NCBI RefSeq assembly: GCF_014696105.1
Contig: NZ_JACJPO010000058.1
Location: forward strand, 1 to 64,000
Length of the DNA stretch: 64,000 bases
Direction of reading: 5' to 3'
From: Microcoleus sp. FACHB-1515
Lineage (GTDB): Bacteria; Cyanobacteriota; Cyanobacteriia; Elainellales; Elainellaceae
Numbering within the stretch: the first letter of the stretch is position 1; each line of letters starts with the position of its first letter. Position numbers and translations under genes: made by a program. This document shows, one piece after another, positions 54,821 through 64,000 of the stretch. The notes under the pieces are model-generated. The model saw only the letters and a program-made list of their open reading frames with translations, was not told the origin of the DNA and searched no databases.

Positions 54821-54916
54821 AAAACCAAAACGACTGCTGACTTTGGCACAGGTCGTGCGCCAGCGGACGGCTTACTCCTCAACTCTTGCTCTTCAAGTCC
54901 TGCTGCAACACAGGTT

Positions 54917-55378
54917 TTAGCGATTGCGCTGAATCTGCACCATTGCTTCTTGAATGCGGGCAGCAAGGTCAGGATCATTTTGCAAAGCGGCAGTAATAGC
55001 ATTGAAGCGATCGGCTGGCAACCCGTGACCCGCAGCAATTTGCACCGATCGATTGCAGTAATTCACGGCAATTTGCCGTACCTCGCGGCTGAGACGGTTC
55101 AGGCTCTCGGGCCGATTGCACATAATCGGCGGCACGTCCGATCCGGTGATGCGCTTAATTTGGTCGTAGGCGGCTTGACGGAGCGGTTCAATTTCAAGAA
55201 TCGATCGCGCGTAGTTTTGAACTTCTTGATTGCTGACGGCAGATTGCGCGTAAGCGGCTGTGACCCCAAAAACGGTCGGACGCAAACTTGGAACTGGAGC
55301 CAGCATCAGCATTCCCAGCAGCGATGCACCCGCCAGCAAGGGTGACAGCGGTTTTGGCAGGTGAAAAAACTTCTTCAT
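54917..55378 (-). CDS. DUF4168 exported protein
   Basis: A 153-residue protein with a signal peptide (about 14-45, ending AYAQ). The mature part is a DUF4168 helical domain: VSNQEVQNYARSILEIEPLRQAAYDQIKRI and the C-terminal RFNAITAALQNDPDLAARIQEAMVQIQ. Two Cys (CNRPESLNRL and YCNRS) could form a disulfide. The function is unknown. It converges on the M48 gene. Confidence 0.88.
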   Translation of the reverse strand: MKKFFHLPKPLSPLLAGASLLGMLMLAPVPSLRPTVFGVTAAYAQSAVSNQEVQNYARSILEIEPLRQAAYDQIKRITGSDVPPIMCNRPESLNRLSREVRQIAVNYCNRSVQIAAGHGLPADRFNAITAALQNDPDLAARIQEAMVQIQRNR

Positions 55379-56110
55379 GGCAGCGTTTAACGATTCAAAA
55401 ACTGAAACAACAGTAGCGTTCTCCTAATTTTGAATTATTCTAGGCCAGGAAGTTCCAGCCGCACGGAGATCATTCCCTTTTCCGTCTGATCGCTCCACCC
55501 CGGCACCAGTACGCCATCGAACCGGACGTGCAGACCGACGATCGCAAGTGGAATCTGTTTTATTTGTCGAAATCTTGGCGATGTGGAAGTTGTTGAGCAG
55601 CAGAAGCACCGTCAATTGAAAAATTCTGCATATTCTGTTGAAGCAAAGCCGCCAAGCTGAGCGATAATTTCAGACGACGAGGTTTAGCAAAGCGATACCG
55701 TTCGGCAAGCTTCGTGATTGCATCAAGCAGCCGTGCGTAGGAAGAGAATTTGCAAGCCGAATCAAAACAATGTCAAAAGAAATTCGATCGAGCACTGATG
55801 CTTTCGCAAAAATTAGTTTGTTGAGCGATCGCAGAATTGAAGTTTCAAAAGAGTTCTTTAAACATTCGATCGCCCAATCAGCTTGAAAAAACAAAAGTGC
55901 AGAAACAAATGAATCAACAAGTGATGATATGAGTTGACGACTGAGAACTTCAAATCTTTAATTTTGGTGAGATTTTGGCGATTATTTTATCCGGGTAAAC
56001 GAAGCCGCTATAAAAATTAGAGGCGACAAAGATCTTATAGAACGCTATATGATGCAGTCGATCGAAGCACGCGATCGCATCTCACATTCTCTAGAAATTC
56101 CCCTTTTGCT
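55379..56110. other. Long intergenic region before purM
   Basis: A 732-base stretch. The part from about 55435 to 55772 looks like a decayed minus-strand gene (listed separately). The rest, 55773-56110, is AT-rich and should hold the purM promoter; TATAAA occurs at about 56009. No tRNA or repeat was seen. Confidence 0.5.
55435..55772 (-). pseudogene. Possible frameshifted gene remnant
   Basis: Two overlapping minus-strand frames read like protein. The first (55560-55772) ends ...AAQQLPHRQDFDK and includes KLAERYRFAKPRRLKLSLSL. The second (55435-55611) ends VGLHVRFDGVLVPGW...ISVRLELPGLE and stops. One frameshift between 55560 and 55611 would join them into about 112 codons. The GC content of 55440-55560 is higher than its flanks. 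No start codon in good context and no family is recognised. Confidence 0.25.
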
Positions 56111-57124
56111 ATGGACTATAAATCAGCAGGTGTTGATGTTGAAGCAGGCCGCGCCTTTGTACAGCAAATTCGCAGCATGGTCGATCGCACTCGCCGCCCC
56201 GAAGTATTAGGAAATTTGGGCGGATTCAGCGGAATGTTTCAGCTTCCAGCAGGCTATCAAGAGCCAATTTTGGTTTCTGGAACGGACGGCGTTGGCACAA
56301 AATTAAAGCTGGCGCAGCAAATCGATCGGCACGATACGGTCGGCACTGATTTAGTTGCAATGTGCGTGAATGATGTGCTGACTTGTGGAGCCGAACCGCT
56401 GTTTTTTCTAGATTATTTGGCAACCGGAAAATTGCAGCCAGAACAGTTGGCGCAGGTTGTCAGCGGCATTGCGATCGGCTGTGAGCAGGCAGGCTGTGCG
56501 CTGCTTGGTGGCGAAACCGCAGAAATGCCCGGTTTCTATCAGCCTGGAGAATACGATTTGGCGGGATTTGCGGTTGGCATTGTCGAAAAAAGTCAAATTT
56601 TAGACAGTTCGCGAGTGCAGGTTGGCGATGTGGCGATCGGGCTGGCAAGCTCTGGCGTTCACAGCAACGGCTTTAGTTTGGTGCGAAAAATCATTGAGGG
56701 GCGCAGCTTAGACGCTGCGGCGTTTGGCGATCGCTCCTTAGCCGCAGAATTACTGACTCCAACTCGCATCTACGTTTCGTCAATTCTGGCAGCGCAAAAA
56801 GCCGGACTGGACATTCACGCAATGGCGCACATCACAGGCGGCGGCCTGCCAGAAAATCTACCGAGATCAATTCAATCGAATCAGGCGATCGCAATTCGTT
56901 CGACAAGCTGGCCGATTCCGCCCGTGTTCGAATGGTTGGAATCTCAAGGCAATGTCGATCGCTTGGAGATGTTCAACACCTTCAACATGGGAATCGGGTT
57001 TGTGCTGCTGGTTTCGCCCGATTGCGCTGCCGAAACGCTCAATTGGTTTGCGAATCGAGGCGAATCGGCTTGGGCGATCGGGGAAGTCGTGAACGGTTCT
57101 GGAGAACTGCAATTTGTCACCTAA
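56111..57124 (+). CDS. purM: PurM, phosphoribosylformylglycinamidine cyclo-ligase
   Basis: A 337-residue enzyme that closes the imidazole ring of AIR, step 5 of purine synthesis. Motifs: [89 protein letters not shown], and [13 protein letters not shown], all ATP or metal sites. Length is normal. purT is about 38 kb away; no other pur gene is adjacent. Confidence 0.98.
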   Translation: MDYKSAGVDVEAGRAFVQQIRSMVDRTRRPEVLGNLGGFSGMFQLPAGYQEPILVSGTDGVGTKLKLAQQIDRHDTVGTDLVAMCVNDVLTCGAEPLFFLDYLATGKLQPEQLAQVVSGIAIGCEQAGCALLGGETAEMPGFYQPGEYDLAGFAVGIVEKSQILDSSRVQVGDVAIGLASSGVHSNGFSLVRKIIEGRSLDAAAFGDRSLAAELLTPTRIYVSSILAAQKAGLDIHAMAHITGGGLPENLPRSIQSNQAIAIRSTSWPIPPVFEWLESQGNVDRLEMFNTFNMGIGFVLLVSPDCAAETLNWFANRGESAWAIGEVVNGSGELQFVT

Positions 57125-57246
57125 ACTCAACCTCAAGATGGAGGAATCGTCTTACTTAGTGCTGAACTGATTGCGATCGCAGCGCGGCTATCTTGATGAT
57201 TGAGATACACCAGAACTCTCAGTTGTTGAGTTAACAAATTGCGATC

Positions 57247-57795
57247 ATGACATCAAGAAAACCTTCTACAAACGAATCGAATCAAAACGTGAATGGCCGC
57301 CCGGTTTCCTCTGACGAAATCAACTATCGAGACGGCTTTGTGCAAGGCCAAGTTGAGGAACAGCGCTATCAGTATGAACGTGAGCGTGCCAGCGAAAGCA
57401 ACGGTGCTGCGGCTGGCTTGCTGATTGGCACGCTGCTCGCTGCCTTGGTTGGCGGTGCGATCGCCCTGTTCTACTACAATTCCCAAGACCGTCAGCCCGA
57501 CGTGATCGTGCAGCCGACGACTGCTCCCACCTCACCTGCTCCTTCTCCACAAGCCCAGCAGTCGCCTTCGCCGCAACCCCAGCAAACCACGATCATTCAG
57601 CGCACGATCGAGCGCCAAGTGCCTGCGCCCGCACCCCAAGTCAACATTCAAGCACCTGCCCCCGCACCTGCTGCCCCCGCTGCGCCTGCACCTGCCGCTG
57701 AAGCTGCACCGCAAGAGGCTGCCCCCGCTGCCGAACCGCAGCCGCCTGCCGAGTCTGCTGCCCCGGATCAGCCGAGCGGTCAGACGGCTCCTTAA
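57247..57795 (+). CDS. Single-span membrane protein with Pro/Ala-rich tail
   Basis: A 182-residue protein. A polar N-terminus (1-55; SSDEINYRDGFVQGQVEEQRYQYERER) precedes one membrane helix (about 57-77, GLLIGTLLAALVGGAIALFYY). The remaining 100 residues are Pro, Ala, Gln and Ser low-complexity sequence that could span the cell wall or lumen. No family is known. A strong terminator follows. Confidence 0.75.
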   Translation: MTSRKPSTNESNQNVNGRPVSSDEINYRDGFVQGQVEEQRYQYERERASESNGAAAGLLIGTLLAALVGGAIALFYYNSQDRQPDVIVQPTTAPTSPAPSPQAQQSPSPQPQQTTIIQRTIERQVPAPAPQVNIQAPAPAPAAPAAPAPAAEAAPQEAAPAAEPQPPAESAAPDQPSGQTAP

Positions 57796-57808
57796 TCTTC
57801 AATTGTGG

Positions 57809-57834
57809 GGGTGGGCAGTCGCTCACCCTTTTTT
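57809..57834 (+). terminator. Intrinsic terminator
   Basis: GGGTGGGC (57809-57816) pairs with GCTCACCC (57821-57828), with one G-T wobble and a 4-base loop, and is followed by six T. It is 14 bases after the stop of the Pro/Ala-rich gene. Confidence 0.85.
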
Positions 57835-58019
57835 GTCGTTCCAACTGGCAGACGTAACGATCGTTACGGTTGTGAAAAGCGATCGCCGTTTGAATGGTTG
57901 GCATCGAGGCAGGTCGATTTTAAGGATTTCACAAAATGTTAAAAATCGGTGTGTCGATCGATGACTAATCCAGTAATGTGAAGAAACATTGCCCATTTTT
58001 GGCTCAACACAAGGCAGGT

Positions 58020-59348
58020 ATGACAGACGCTCCTCGGCATCGCGTGGTAATTATTGGTGGCGGATTTGGTGGCCTATACACTGCAAAAGCGCTCGGTGGC
58101 GCTGCGGTGGATGTAACGCTAATTGACAAGCGCAACTTTCATTTGTTTCAGCCGCTGCTGTATCAAGTAGCGACGGGCGGCTTGTCGGCAGGCGATATTT
58201 CCTCGCCGATTCGCGCCATCTTGAGCCGCTATCGCAATGTCAAAGTCCTGATGGATGAAGTCATCACGATCGATCCGCAGGCCAAGCGCGTCACGCTGCA
58301 AAACGGCGAACTCGAATACGACACGCTGATCGTTGCGACGGGCGTGAGCCATCACTATTTTGGCAATGACGACTGGGCAGCGATCGCGCCCGGACTCAAA
58401 ACGGTCGAGGATGCGCTGGAAATGCGCCGCCGCATTTTTCTGGCCTTTGAAGCCGCTGAAAAAGAAACCGACCCAGAAAAGCGACGGGCGTGGCTAACGT
58501 TTGTCGTCGTTGGCGGTGGCCCGACCGGAGTTGAACTGGCAGGCGCACTGGCCGAACTTGCATACAGCACCTTGAAGTCCGATTTTCGCAGCATTAATAC
58601 GAGTGAAGCGCGAATTTTGCTGCTAGAAGGGATGGATCGCGTCTTGCCGCCCTACCCGCCTGATCTATCGGCTGCCGCCGCCGATTCGCTGGAGCGGCTG
58701 GGCGTAACGGTGCAAACCAAAACGCTCGTCACCAAAATTGCCGATGATGTCGTCACGACGAAGCAGGGCGATGCGATCGAAGAAATTCCGGCTCGCACAA
58801 TCTTGTGGGCGGCAGGTGTCAAGGCGTCAGCAATGGGCAAAGTCTTGGCCGATCGCGCTCAGGCCGAACTCGATCGCGTCGGGCGCGTCATGGTGGCTCC
58901 GGATCTTTCGCTGCCAACTCATCCCGATATTTTTGTCGTTGGCGATTTGGCGCACTATGCCCACCAAGGCGACAAGCCGCTGCCCGGAGTTGCCCCGGTT
59001 GCGATGCAGCAAGGCAGCTATGTGGCAAAGCTGATCAAGGCGCGACTGGCTGGAAAATCGATCGACCCGTTCCGCTATCGCGACTATGGCAGTTTGGCTG
59101 TGATCGGTCGCAATGCTGCTGTTGTTGACCTGAAAGCGTTGCGTCTAACAGGATTGCCCGCCTGGTTAATCTGGGTGTTCATTCACATCTACTTCTTGAT
59201 CGAATTTGACAATAAGCTGCTGGTGATGATCCAGTGGGGCATCAACTACTTCACGCGCAAGCGAGGCGCAAGGTTGATTACGGGTGAAGAAGGCGATCCA
59301 GCGATCGCAGCCGCCGCCCTGCCGCAAAAGGAAATGGCAAACGTCTAG
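58020..59348 (+). CDS. Type II NADH dehydrogenase (NDH-2)
   Basis: A 442-residue FAD-dependent oxidoreductase. ATG 58020 is preferred because AAGGCAGG lies just upstream; a GTG at 57978 would extend it. The FAD site is VVIIGGGFGGLYTAKAL, and the NAD(P) site FVVVGGGPTGVELAGALAEL. Others are FQPLLYQVATGGLS and the C-terminal VVGDLAHYAHQGDKPLPGVAPVAMQQGSYVA, which places FAD. The last part (WLIWVFIHIYFLIEF) binds the membrane. NDH-2 passes electrons from NADH to quinone without pumping protons. Confidence 0.93.
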   Translation: MTDAPRHRVVIIGGGFGGLYTAKALGGAAVDVTLIDKRNFHLFQPLLYQVATGGLSAGDISSPIRAILSRYRNVKVLMDEVITIDPQAKRVTLQNGELEYDTLIVATGVSHHYFGNDDWAAIAPGLKTVEDALEMRRRIFLAFEAAEKETDPEKRRAWLTFVVVGGGPTGVELAGALAELAYSTLKSDFRSINTSEARILLLEGMDRVLPPYPPDLSAAAADSLERLGVTVQTKTLVTKIADDVVTTKQGDAIEEIPARTILWAAGVKASAMGKVLADRAQAELDRVGRVMVAPDLSLPTHPDIFVVGDLAHYAHQGDKPLPGVAPVAMQQGSYVAKLIKARLAGKSIDPFRYRDYGSLAVIGRNAAVVDLKALRLTGLPAWLIWVFIHIYFLIEFDNKLLVMIQWGINYFTRKRGARLITGEEGDPAIAAAALPQKEMANV

Positions 59349-59755
59349 TTCCAATCGTGCCAAACGAAGTACCAGTCCTGACTGATGCGGCGGTATTCTA
59401 GTTCGTTGGGAAGGCTGGCTGGCAGCGTTTTGTAGGCAGGCGCGTAGACGTAATCATGGCCGCTCGGCAGCACAAATGCTGCGCCGACTAGCGTTCCGTT
59501 TGCGTCATACTTCAGGTCTTGGATCAGATTCACCTGCACGCCTGTTGCAGCGATCGCTCGTTCCACCTGCTCAAAATCCTGCTGCGCCTGAGCGCCAAAC
59601 GGCTGCTGACTGCGGTAGCCTTCAACGCGCACTTGCTCCAGGGTGGCGAAGCTGCGAGGCAAGCGATCGACCTGCCGTCGCTGCTGAGCGGTGCTGGGTT
59701 GACAGCCAAACAGAATCAAACCAAGCAAGACAAACAGCAGAAATCTTTGCCGCAT
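59345..59755 (-). CDS. Small lipoprotein of unknown function
   Basis: A 136-residue protein with a lipoprotein signal (about 1-18, lipobox LFGC). The mature part has mixed strands and helices (QQDFEQVERAIAATGVQVNLIQDL and AAFVLPSGHDYVYAPAY) and ends YRRISQDWYFVWHDWN. No family recognised. It converges on the NDH-2 gene with a 4-base overlap of stops. Confidence 0.75.
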   Translation of the reverse strand: MRQRFLLFVLLGLILFGCQPSTAQQRRQVDRLPRSFATLEQVRVEGYRSQQPFGAQAQQDFEQVERAIAATGVQVNLIQDLKYDANGTLVGAAFVLPSGHDYVYAPAYKTLPASLPNELEYRRISQDWYFVWHDWN

Positions 59756-59851
59756 GGCAAGGGAAATGGAGGTCGTTCCGGTTATAGCTCAGCCGTTTTT
59801 AGATGCAGCCAGCATCCGCAGATCAACGCTGCGATCGCTGGCTTGCACAAG

Positions 59852-60106
59852 CTACTGGTTCACTTCGGTTTGCAGCCATTCATCGACAGGCTGACCGTCG
59901 CGGCGGCGCAGTTCCACCTCCACAACCATCACCGCACCGGAACCCGGAGGCGCAGGTCTTTGGTGAAAGATGATCTCATAGGCGTTGGGATCTTCGTTGC
60001 GTTCGCGCAGCCAGTCTTGCACTTTCGTTGTGGCAAAAAAAGACTGTCCCTGCTCAAACATGCGAGTAAGCTGCATTTGCAGAGTAAACGGATTGAATCG
60101 CGGCAT
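59852..60106 (-). CDS. Small unknown protein
   Basis: An 84-residue soluble protein. It begins MPRFNPFTLQMQLTRMFEQG, with a helix, then strands (NAYEIIFHQRPAPPGSGAVMVVEVELRRR). No family was recognised. It lies between two other minus-strand genes; 96 bases separate it from the lipoprotein gene. Confidence 0.65.
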   Translation of the reverse strand: MPRFNPFTLQMQLTRMFEQGQSFFATTKVQDWLRERNEDPNAYEIIFHQRPAPPGSGAVMVVEVELRRRDGQPVDEWLQTEVNQ

Positions 60107-60145
60107 GTTGGGTTTCTCGAACGCTGCCTTTGATTGTAGTGCGCT

Positions 60146-60472
60146 CTATCTCAGCAGGTTCGATCGCCACAGTCCGGCTCGACAAATGAAGCGGCTGTAG
60201 TGCCGGAGCAACTGCTGCTGCTGTGGCGTCGGAATGATTTTAGCGACTTCGTAGCGGACGATCGCCCAGGCCAGCAGTTTAGCAGTATCGATCGGCACGC
60301 CAACTTCGATGAGCTGTCGCCAGTAAACAGGCATCTTTTGACGGGCGCTTCTTTGGGTGCGCTGTTTTTGAGTAACAAGGAACTGATGGAGGTGCTGAAG
60401 ATAGTCAATTGCCGAAATCGATTCCGTATCAACACCGATCGATTGTGGGGGAACAACAGTGGAAGCAGTCAT
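60146..60472 (-). CDS. Small unknown helical protein
   Basis: A 108-residue protein from ATG 60472; ATG 60544 in the same frame is another possible start. Neither has a clear ribosome binding site. The C-terminal 70 residues are basic and helical (QKMPVYWRQLIEVGVPIDTAKLLAWAIVRYEVAKIIPTPQQQQLLRHY). No family recognised. It precedes the 84-residue gene by 39 bases on the same strand. Confidence 0.6.
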   Translation of the reverse strand: MTASTVVPPQSIGVDTESISAIDYLQHLHQFLVTQKQRTQRSARQKMPVYWRQLIEVGVPIDTAKLLAWAIVRYEVAKIIPTPQQQQLLRHYSRFICRAGLWRSNLLR

Positions 60473-60819
60473 GACGCAGTGAGAATTCAGGGGATTGTTA
60501 TTGTTAGTATGCCCAGGTTTTACGGAATCTTCTTGTGACGGCATCTCGATTAAATCGTGATTTTTACAGAGAAAATGGGTGATTTCTAGCAGGCAGCTCG
60601 GTGACAAGCAGCAGCAAATTGAGTGATACAAATCACACTAGTAGCTTCAAATATTTAATGTGCTTTTTATTACTGTTGCTTCAGTAATTTCCTGCACCTT
60701 GACCGATCGCGCCGTGCTTCAATACAATCTTGAAATTCCAGTGAGCTTTTCTGCTTTGCAGCCTGATTTTTCCACGCTGCCCGAAGCAGCGAGTCGTGCA
60801 GTGTCACCAGCTTTTGCTT
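60473..60819. other. Intergenic stretch upstream of the small helical gene
   Basis: This 347-base region is AT-rich up to about 60660 and presumably contains the promoter of the small minus-strand genes. The 107-codon plus-strand frame crossing 60660-60983 runs into pyrD and is a shadow. No RNA or repeat was seen. Confidence 0.45.
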
Positions 60820-61944
60820 TTAGCTTGGGCGGGCTTCAGGGGCAGAACCGATCGCGTCCTTCACGCTGCTCAATCCGTGCGCTTCTAACTTTTTCACCAG
60901 CCCTTCCAAAATGCGCCGCACCATCCAGGGACCTTCATAGATCCAGCCCGTATAAACCTGAATTAAGCTCGCTCCGGCTGTAATTTTTTCCCACGCATCG
61001 TCTGCGGTGAAGATGCCGCCCACGCCGACGATCGCCATTTGCCCGCTCGTGTGCTGATAAATTTGGCGGATCACTTCGGTCGATCGCTGTCTTACGGGTG
61101 CGCCAGAGATGCCGCCCGCTTCGGCTGAAACAGCATTTCCGGTGCGATCGATGATTTGGGTTTTTAGGTTGTCGCGGGCGATCGTCGTATTGGTTGCAAT
61201 GATCCCCGCCAGTTTGTAAAGCTGAACCAGTTCAACCACAGTCGCGATGTCTTCCCAGTCGAGATCCGGTGCGATTTTCACCAAAATTGGCTTGCCGTCT
61301 CGATTTTCTTGCTGAAGTGCATTCAGGATTGGCTCAAGCTGGGATCGGGCTTGAAGCGATCGCAGGCCGGGCGTGTTGGGCGAGGAAACGTTGACCACAA
61401 AGTAGTCACCCAGTTGGCGCAATCGGTGAAAACTCGATCGATAGTCGGCGGCGGCATCTTCAAGCGGCGTTACTTTCGATTTGCCCAAATTCACGCCCAA
61501 GGGAATCGGAACGGTGATGCGCTGGCGAAGCTGGGTGAGGCGATCGGCCAAAGCTGCTGCACCTTGATTGTTGAAGCCCATGCGGTTAAGGGCGGCGGAA
61601 TCCGCAGGCAGGCGGAACAAACGCGGCTGCGGATTTCCGGGTTGCGGCAGATGCGTCACCGTGCCCAATTCGGCAAAGCCAAAGCCCAAGCTTGCCCATG
61701 CACCAGCGGCGAGTCCGTCTTTGTCGAAACCTGCTGCCAGCCCGACCGGATTGGCAAAATTCAAGCCCCAAAGCGCTTGTTCTAAACTTGGATGCGCGAA
61801 GCCGCACGATCGCTCGACTTGGTGCGCGAGCCAAGATTGCGGAGTGAGCTTGCCCAAAGCGGCGATCGTTTGCTGATGTAGCCATTCGGGGTCGGCCTGA
61901 GAGCGAAACAGGAGCGGGCGGAGGCTCGATCGATAAATATCCAC
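60820..61944 (-). CDS. pyrD: PyrD, quinone-dependent dihydroorotate dehydrogenase
   Basis: A 374-residue class 2 enzyme starting with GTG. It oxidises dihydroorotate to orotate and passes electrons to quinone. The N-terminal helical part (about 1-45) docks to the membrane. FMN-binding and catalytic text: [67 protein letters not shown] with catalytic Ser, VKIAPDL, TNTT and [27 protein letters not shown]. Length is normal. Confidence 0.97.
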   Translation of the reverse strand: MDIYRSSLRPLLFRSQADPEWLHQQTIAALGKLTPQSWLAHQVERSCGFAHPSLEQALWGLNFANPVGLAAGFDKDGLAAGAWASLGFGFAELGTVTHLPQPGNPQPRLFRLPADSAALNRMGFNNQGAAALADRLTQLRQRITVPIPLGVNLGKSKVTPLEDAAADYRSSFHRLRQLGDYFVVNVSSPNTPGLRSLQARSQLEPILNALQQENRDGKPILVKIAPDLDWEDIATVVELVQLYKLAGIIATNTTIARDNLKTQIIDRTGNAVSAEAGGISGAPVRQRSTEVIRQIYQHTSGQMAIVGVGGIFTADDAWEKITAGASLIQVYTGWIYEGPWMVRRILEGLVKKLEAHGLSSVKDAIGSAPEARPS

Positions 61945-62234
61945 AGCGACAAACTTGCATCATTTCCCTTTATTATTCAAACAAGTTAGACGCACCTTCG
62001 GCTTTGGTAGTGCAGAATCGTGGCTGGGCATCCTAGGGACACAGGGATACTCGTGCATCTGCCGTTTCAATTGACTCAAAACACACTTAAAATCAGCGCG
62101 ATCGCTCCATTTCGCCGCAAAATCACGATGCAGTTTGGTAGATAGAGCTAAGATTGACTTGCCTGTCCTACCTGAATTGGCGTGGCAAAGCGGTTGGTGC
62201 AGCGATCGCCCGGAAGAGATCGGGAGTTTGAACT

Positions 62235-64000
62235 ATGGGGGCGCAGAGGGAGCCATCGACCTACGAACGACAGCTTGTTGCCTTGGGGCGTGTTCTCCAA
62301 TCCCTACGGGAGGCGGAGAGCGCCGAGCAACTGGTGGAAATTGCGCTGGGCTATTTGCAAAGCGAATTTTCCTACGCGCTCACCTGGATTGGGCTGTACG
62401 ATCGCGTCGAACATCGGCTAATCGGTCAAGGCGGCTCAACTCCCACAGGCGATCTTAGTTTCTTGAAGCAGCGCCTTGTCCTCAATCCCGGTGATTTGCT
62501 CGAACAAGTCGTGATTCAACAGCGGCTCGTTGGCGTCCCCGATTTGCGCGAAGAACCGCGTGCAGGCGAATGGCGCAAAGCCGCTCAAACCTTCAACATT
62601 CAAGGCACTATCATCTTTCCAATTCGCTACAAAGAACAGTGCTTTGGCGTCACGCTGCTCGGCTCAACCTTGTGGGGCGTATCGCCGCATTCCGAAGAAA
62701 AAGCCCGACTCTCAATGGTGTTAGGCGAGCTGGGAGCCGCTTTGTATCAGGCGGATGTGGAGCAGCAGCGGCAGCAAACCAAGCGACCGGACGAACCGCT
62801 GTTGACGCTGTTGGCACAGCTCCGATCGTTCACCTCACTCGGTCAACGCTTAGCGGCGATCGCGCAGCAAACTCAAGCTTTTGTTCAGTCCGATCGCACG
62901 AATATCTACTGGTTTGAACCAGAACGGCGCTACTTTTGGCGACGCATCGGCACGCGCGACTCGATCGAGACACCGGGGATCAACGTCCAGGAAGTCAACA
63001 GCTTTTATCAAGCACTTGCTGCCGATCAGCTTGTTTCGATTGGCGAGGCGCACAGTTCGCTCAAGGCAGATATTACCGGACGCTTGATGCAGCAGTTAGG
63101 AGCGCGATCGCTGCTTGCCGCGCCAATTTTGTTTCAAAACGAACTGTTGGGATTTTTAGCCGTTGAAGGCACAGAACCGCGCATTTGGAGCGAAGAAGAA
63201 AAAAGCTATGTGCGAGGAGCCGCGCAACTAGTCGCCCTGACTGCTCCGCTGGAAGCGATGGAAGAAAATATCCAGCGTGCCAAGCAAGACCAGCTATTGA
63301 CCGCAGAAATCGCCCGCGCCATCTACAGCGACGACGATTGGCGCAACACGCTCAACCACTGCGCCTTGGAGCTTTGTTCGCGCCTGAGAGCCGAGCGATT
63401 TTTGGTGCTGCTATATGACCAAGATCTAGAGCGATTTGAAATCTGCTACCAAAGCCAGCCGAACAGCCGCCGCCCGATCGCTTCTTTCCTGGAAGGACTC
63501 AATCAGGTCGATTGGCAGATGCTAGAGCGCAGCACAGAAGCAGTCGGCGTCGAAAATTTGGAAGACGACCTGAAGCTGATGGCGTGGCGCGAAGTATTTC
63601 TTGACTTAGGCGTTCAGTCGCTCCTCGTGTGCAGCACAGCGATCAATCATCCGCTAGAAGGCTTGGTCGTGATCGGCCATGAAGCGACTCGGACTTGGAA
63701 TCGATCGGAGCGCGATTTGCTCCGCATCGTCAGCCAGCAGATCGGCTTAATTTTGCACCAGTGGCAGTTGCAGCGGCAAACTGACCAGCAGCAGAAAACC
63801 TACCAAACGATTCAGTGGGGGCTGACAACGATGCAGCAAACCCACGATCTAGAGTTGCTAGAGCGATCGGCAATGGAGCATATCTCTCAGGTGCTTCAGG
63901 TTCCGCTCGCCACGCTGATCACCTGGCAGCCCGGACGCAAAACCGCCCGCATCGTTGCGCCCGTCATCACCAAAAGTCAGTTTGCCCTCAATGCCGATGT
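62235..64000 (+). CDS. Multi-GAF sensor protein (probable histidine kinase), cut by the window end
   Basis: From ATG 62235 (GGGAG upstream, 8 bases away) the frame stays open to the end of the window, giving at least 588 residues. It has three or four GAF-like domains: about 10-160 (SEFSYALTWIGLYDRVEHRL, TIIFPIRYKEQCFGVTLLGS), about 195-340 (FVQSDRTNIYWFEPERRYFWRRIG, SLLAAPILFQNELLGFLAVEG) and about 365-500 (ERFLVLLYDQDLERFEICYQSQ, SLLVCSTAINHPLEGLVVIGHE), with another starting near 540. Such cyanobacterial proteins usually end in a histidine kinase, but that part is outside the window. Confidence 0.8.
   Translation, partial: MGAQREPSTYERQLVALGRVLQSLREAESAEQLVEIALGYLQSEFSYALTWIGLYDRVEHRLIGQGGSTPTGDLSFLKQRLVLNPGDLLEQVVIQQRLVGVPDLREEPRAGEWRKAAQTFNIQGTIIFPIRYKEQCFGVTLLGSTLWGVSPHSEEKARLSMVLGELGAALYQADVEQQRQQTKRPDEPLLTLLAQLRSFTSLGQRLAAIAQQTQAFVQSDRTNIYWFEPERRYFWRRIGTRDSIETPGINVQEVNSFYQALAADQLVSIGEAHSSLKADITGRLMQQLGARSLLAAPILFQNELLGFLAVEGTEPRIWSEEEKSYVRGAAQLVALTAPLEAMEENIQRAKQDQLLTAEIARAIYSDDDWRNTLNHCALELCSRLRAERFLVLLYDQDLERFEICYQSQPNSRRPIASFLEGLNQVDWQMLERSTEAVGVENLEDDLKLMAWREVFLDLGVQSLLVCSTAINHPLEGLVVIGHEATRTWNRSERDLLRIVSQQIGLILHQWQLQRQTDQQQKTYQTIQWGLTTMQQTHDLELLERSAMEHISQVLQVPLATLITWQPGRKTARIVAPVITKSQFALNAD

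Noticed and set aside
60660-60983. 107-codon plus-strand frame beside pyrD
   Set aside because: More than half lies antisense to the well-supported pyrD gene, and its product shows no family features.
1-64000. Repeated GCGATCGC palindromes as regulatory sites
   Set aside because: They are HIP1 elements spread through coding and non-coding DNA, a genome-wide cyanobacterial feature and not local operators.

Overview
The window looks like a cyanobacterial chromosome. The palindrome GCGATCGC (HIP1) and its core CGATCG occur throughout, inside and between genes. Several families are cyanobacterial markers: NdhM of the NDH-1 complex, a DesA-type delta-12 desaturase, an NblR-like regulator, a DUF2949 protein, a stand-alone CobN and a fused HisIE. 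No rRNA, tRNA, CRISPR array or complete insertion sequence was recognised. Genus cannot be read from the sequence.

Layout. 1-11.4 kb: a cut-off 5' end of a gene, a CsbD-like stress protein, DUF2294 and convergent hisA, an acetyltransferase, a 1080-residue phosphorylase-kinase-alpha/GH15-like protein, a TPR protein, a GHL10 glycosidase-like protein, a lone receiver protein and a GyrA/ParC-type subunit. 11.4-20.1 kb: cobN, then a tight five-gene run on the minus strand (trpB, CAP-domain protein, RNase D, purT, sugar-binding lipoprotein). 20.1-27 kb: SUI1 factor, an unknown, a PPC/TPR protein, GST, a GAF histidine kinase, an aldo/keto reductase, DUF4230 and ndhM. 27-33 kb: the most unusual block, a zinc-ribbon PP2C phosphatase, a CHAT-FHA protein, an unknown helical protein and a convergent FHA-PrsW membrane protease. 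33-43 kb: peptide deformylase, small membrane proteins, a lipoprotein, desA, thrC, a coiled-coil protein, an EGY/S2P protease, a degenerate metallo-beta-lactamase fold protein, hisIE, nblR-like and DUF192. 43-51.4 kb: DUF2949, an alanine/serine-glyoxylate aminotransferase, an acyltransferase, a double ABM protein, then ABC-F, gpmI, secG and a zinc peptidase in one minus-strand series. 51.8-64 kb: a GGDEF-EAL protein, an M48 protease, DUF4168, a possible gene remnant, purM, a Pro/Ala-rich membrane protein, a type II NADH dehydrogenase, small proteins, pyrD, and a multi-GAF sensor protein cut by the window end.

Most of the content is housekeeping: histidine (hisA, hisIE), tryptophan (trpB), threonine (thrC), purine (purT, purM), pyrimidine (pyrD) and cobalamin (cobN) synthesis, glycolysis (gpmI), secretion (secG), lipid desaturation and respiration. 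Mixed in are many signalling proteins (a lone receiver, a GAF kinase, an atypical NblR receiver, GGDEF-EAL, PP2C, two FHA proteins) and membrane or secreted proteases (PrsW, S2P, M48, matrixin-like). The best candidate for an undescribed system is the 27-33 kb block, where two putative proteases, each carrying a phosphothreonine-reading FHA domain, sit next to a Ser/Thr phosphatase. Smaller points of interest are heptanucleotide repeats inside cobN and at an aminotransferase stop codon, an intrinsic terminator pressed against the FHA-PrsW start codon, and two short ORFs with strong ribosome binding sites.
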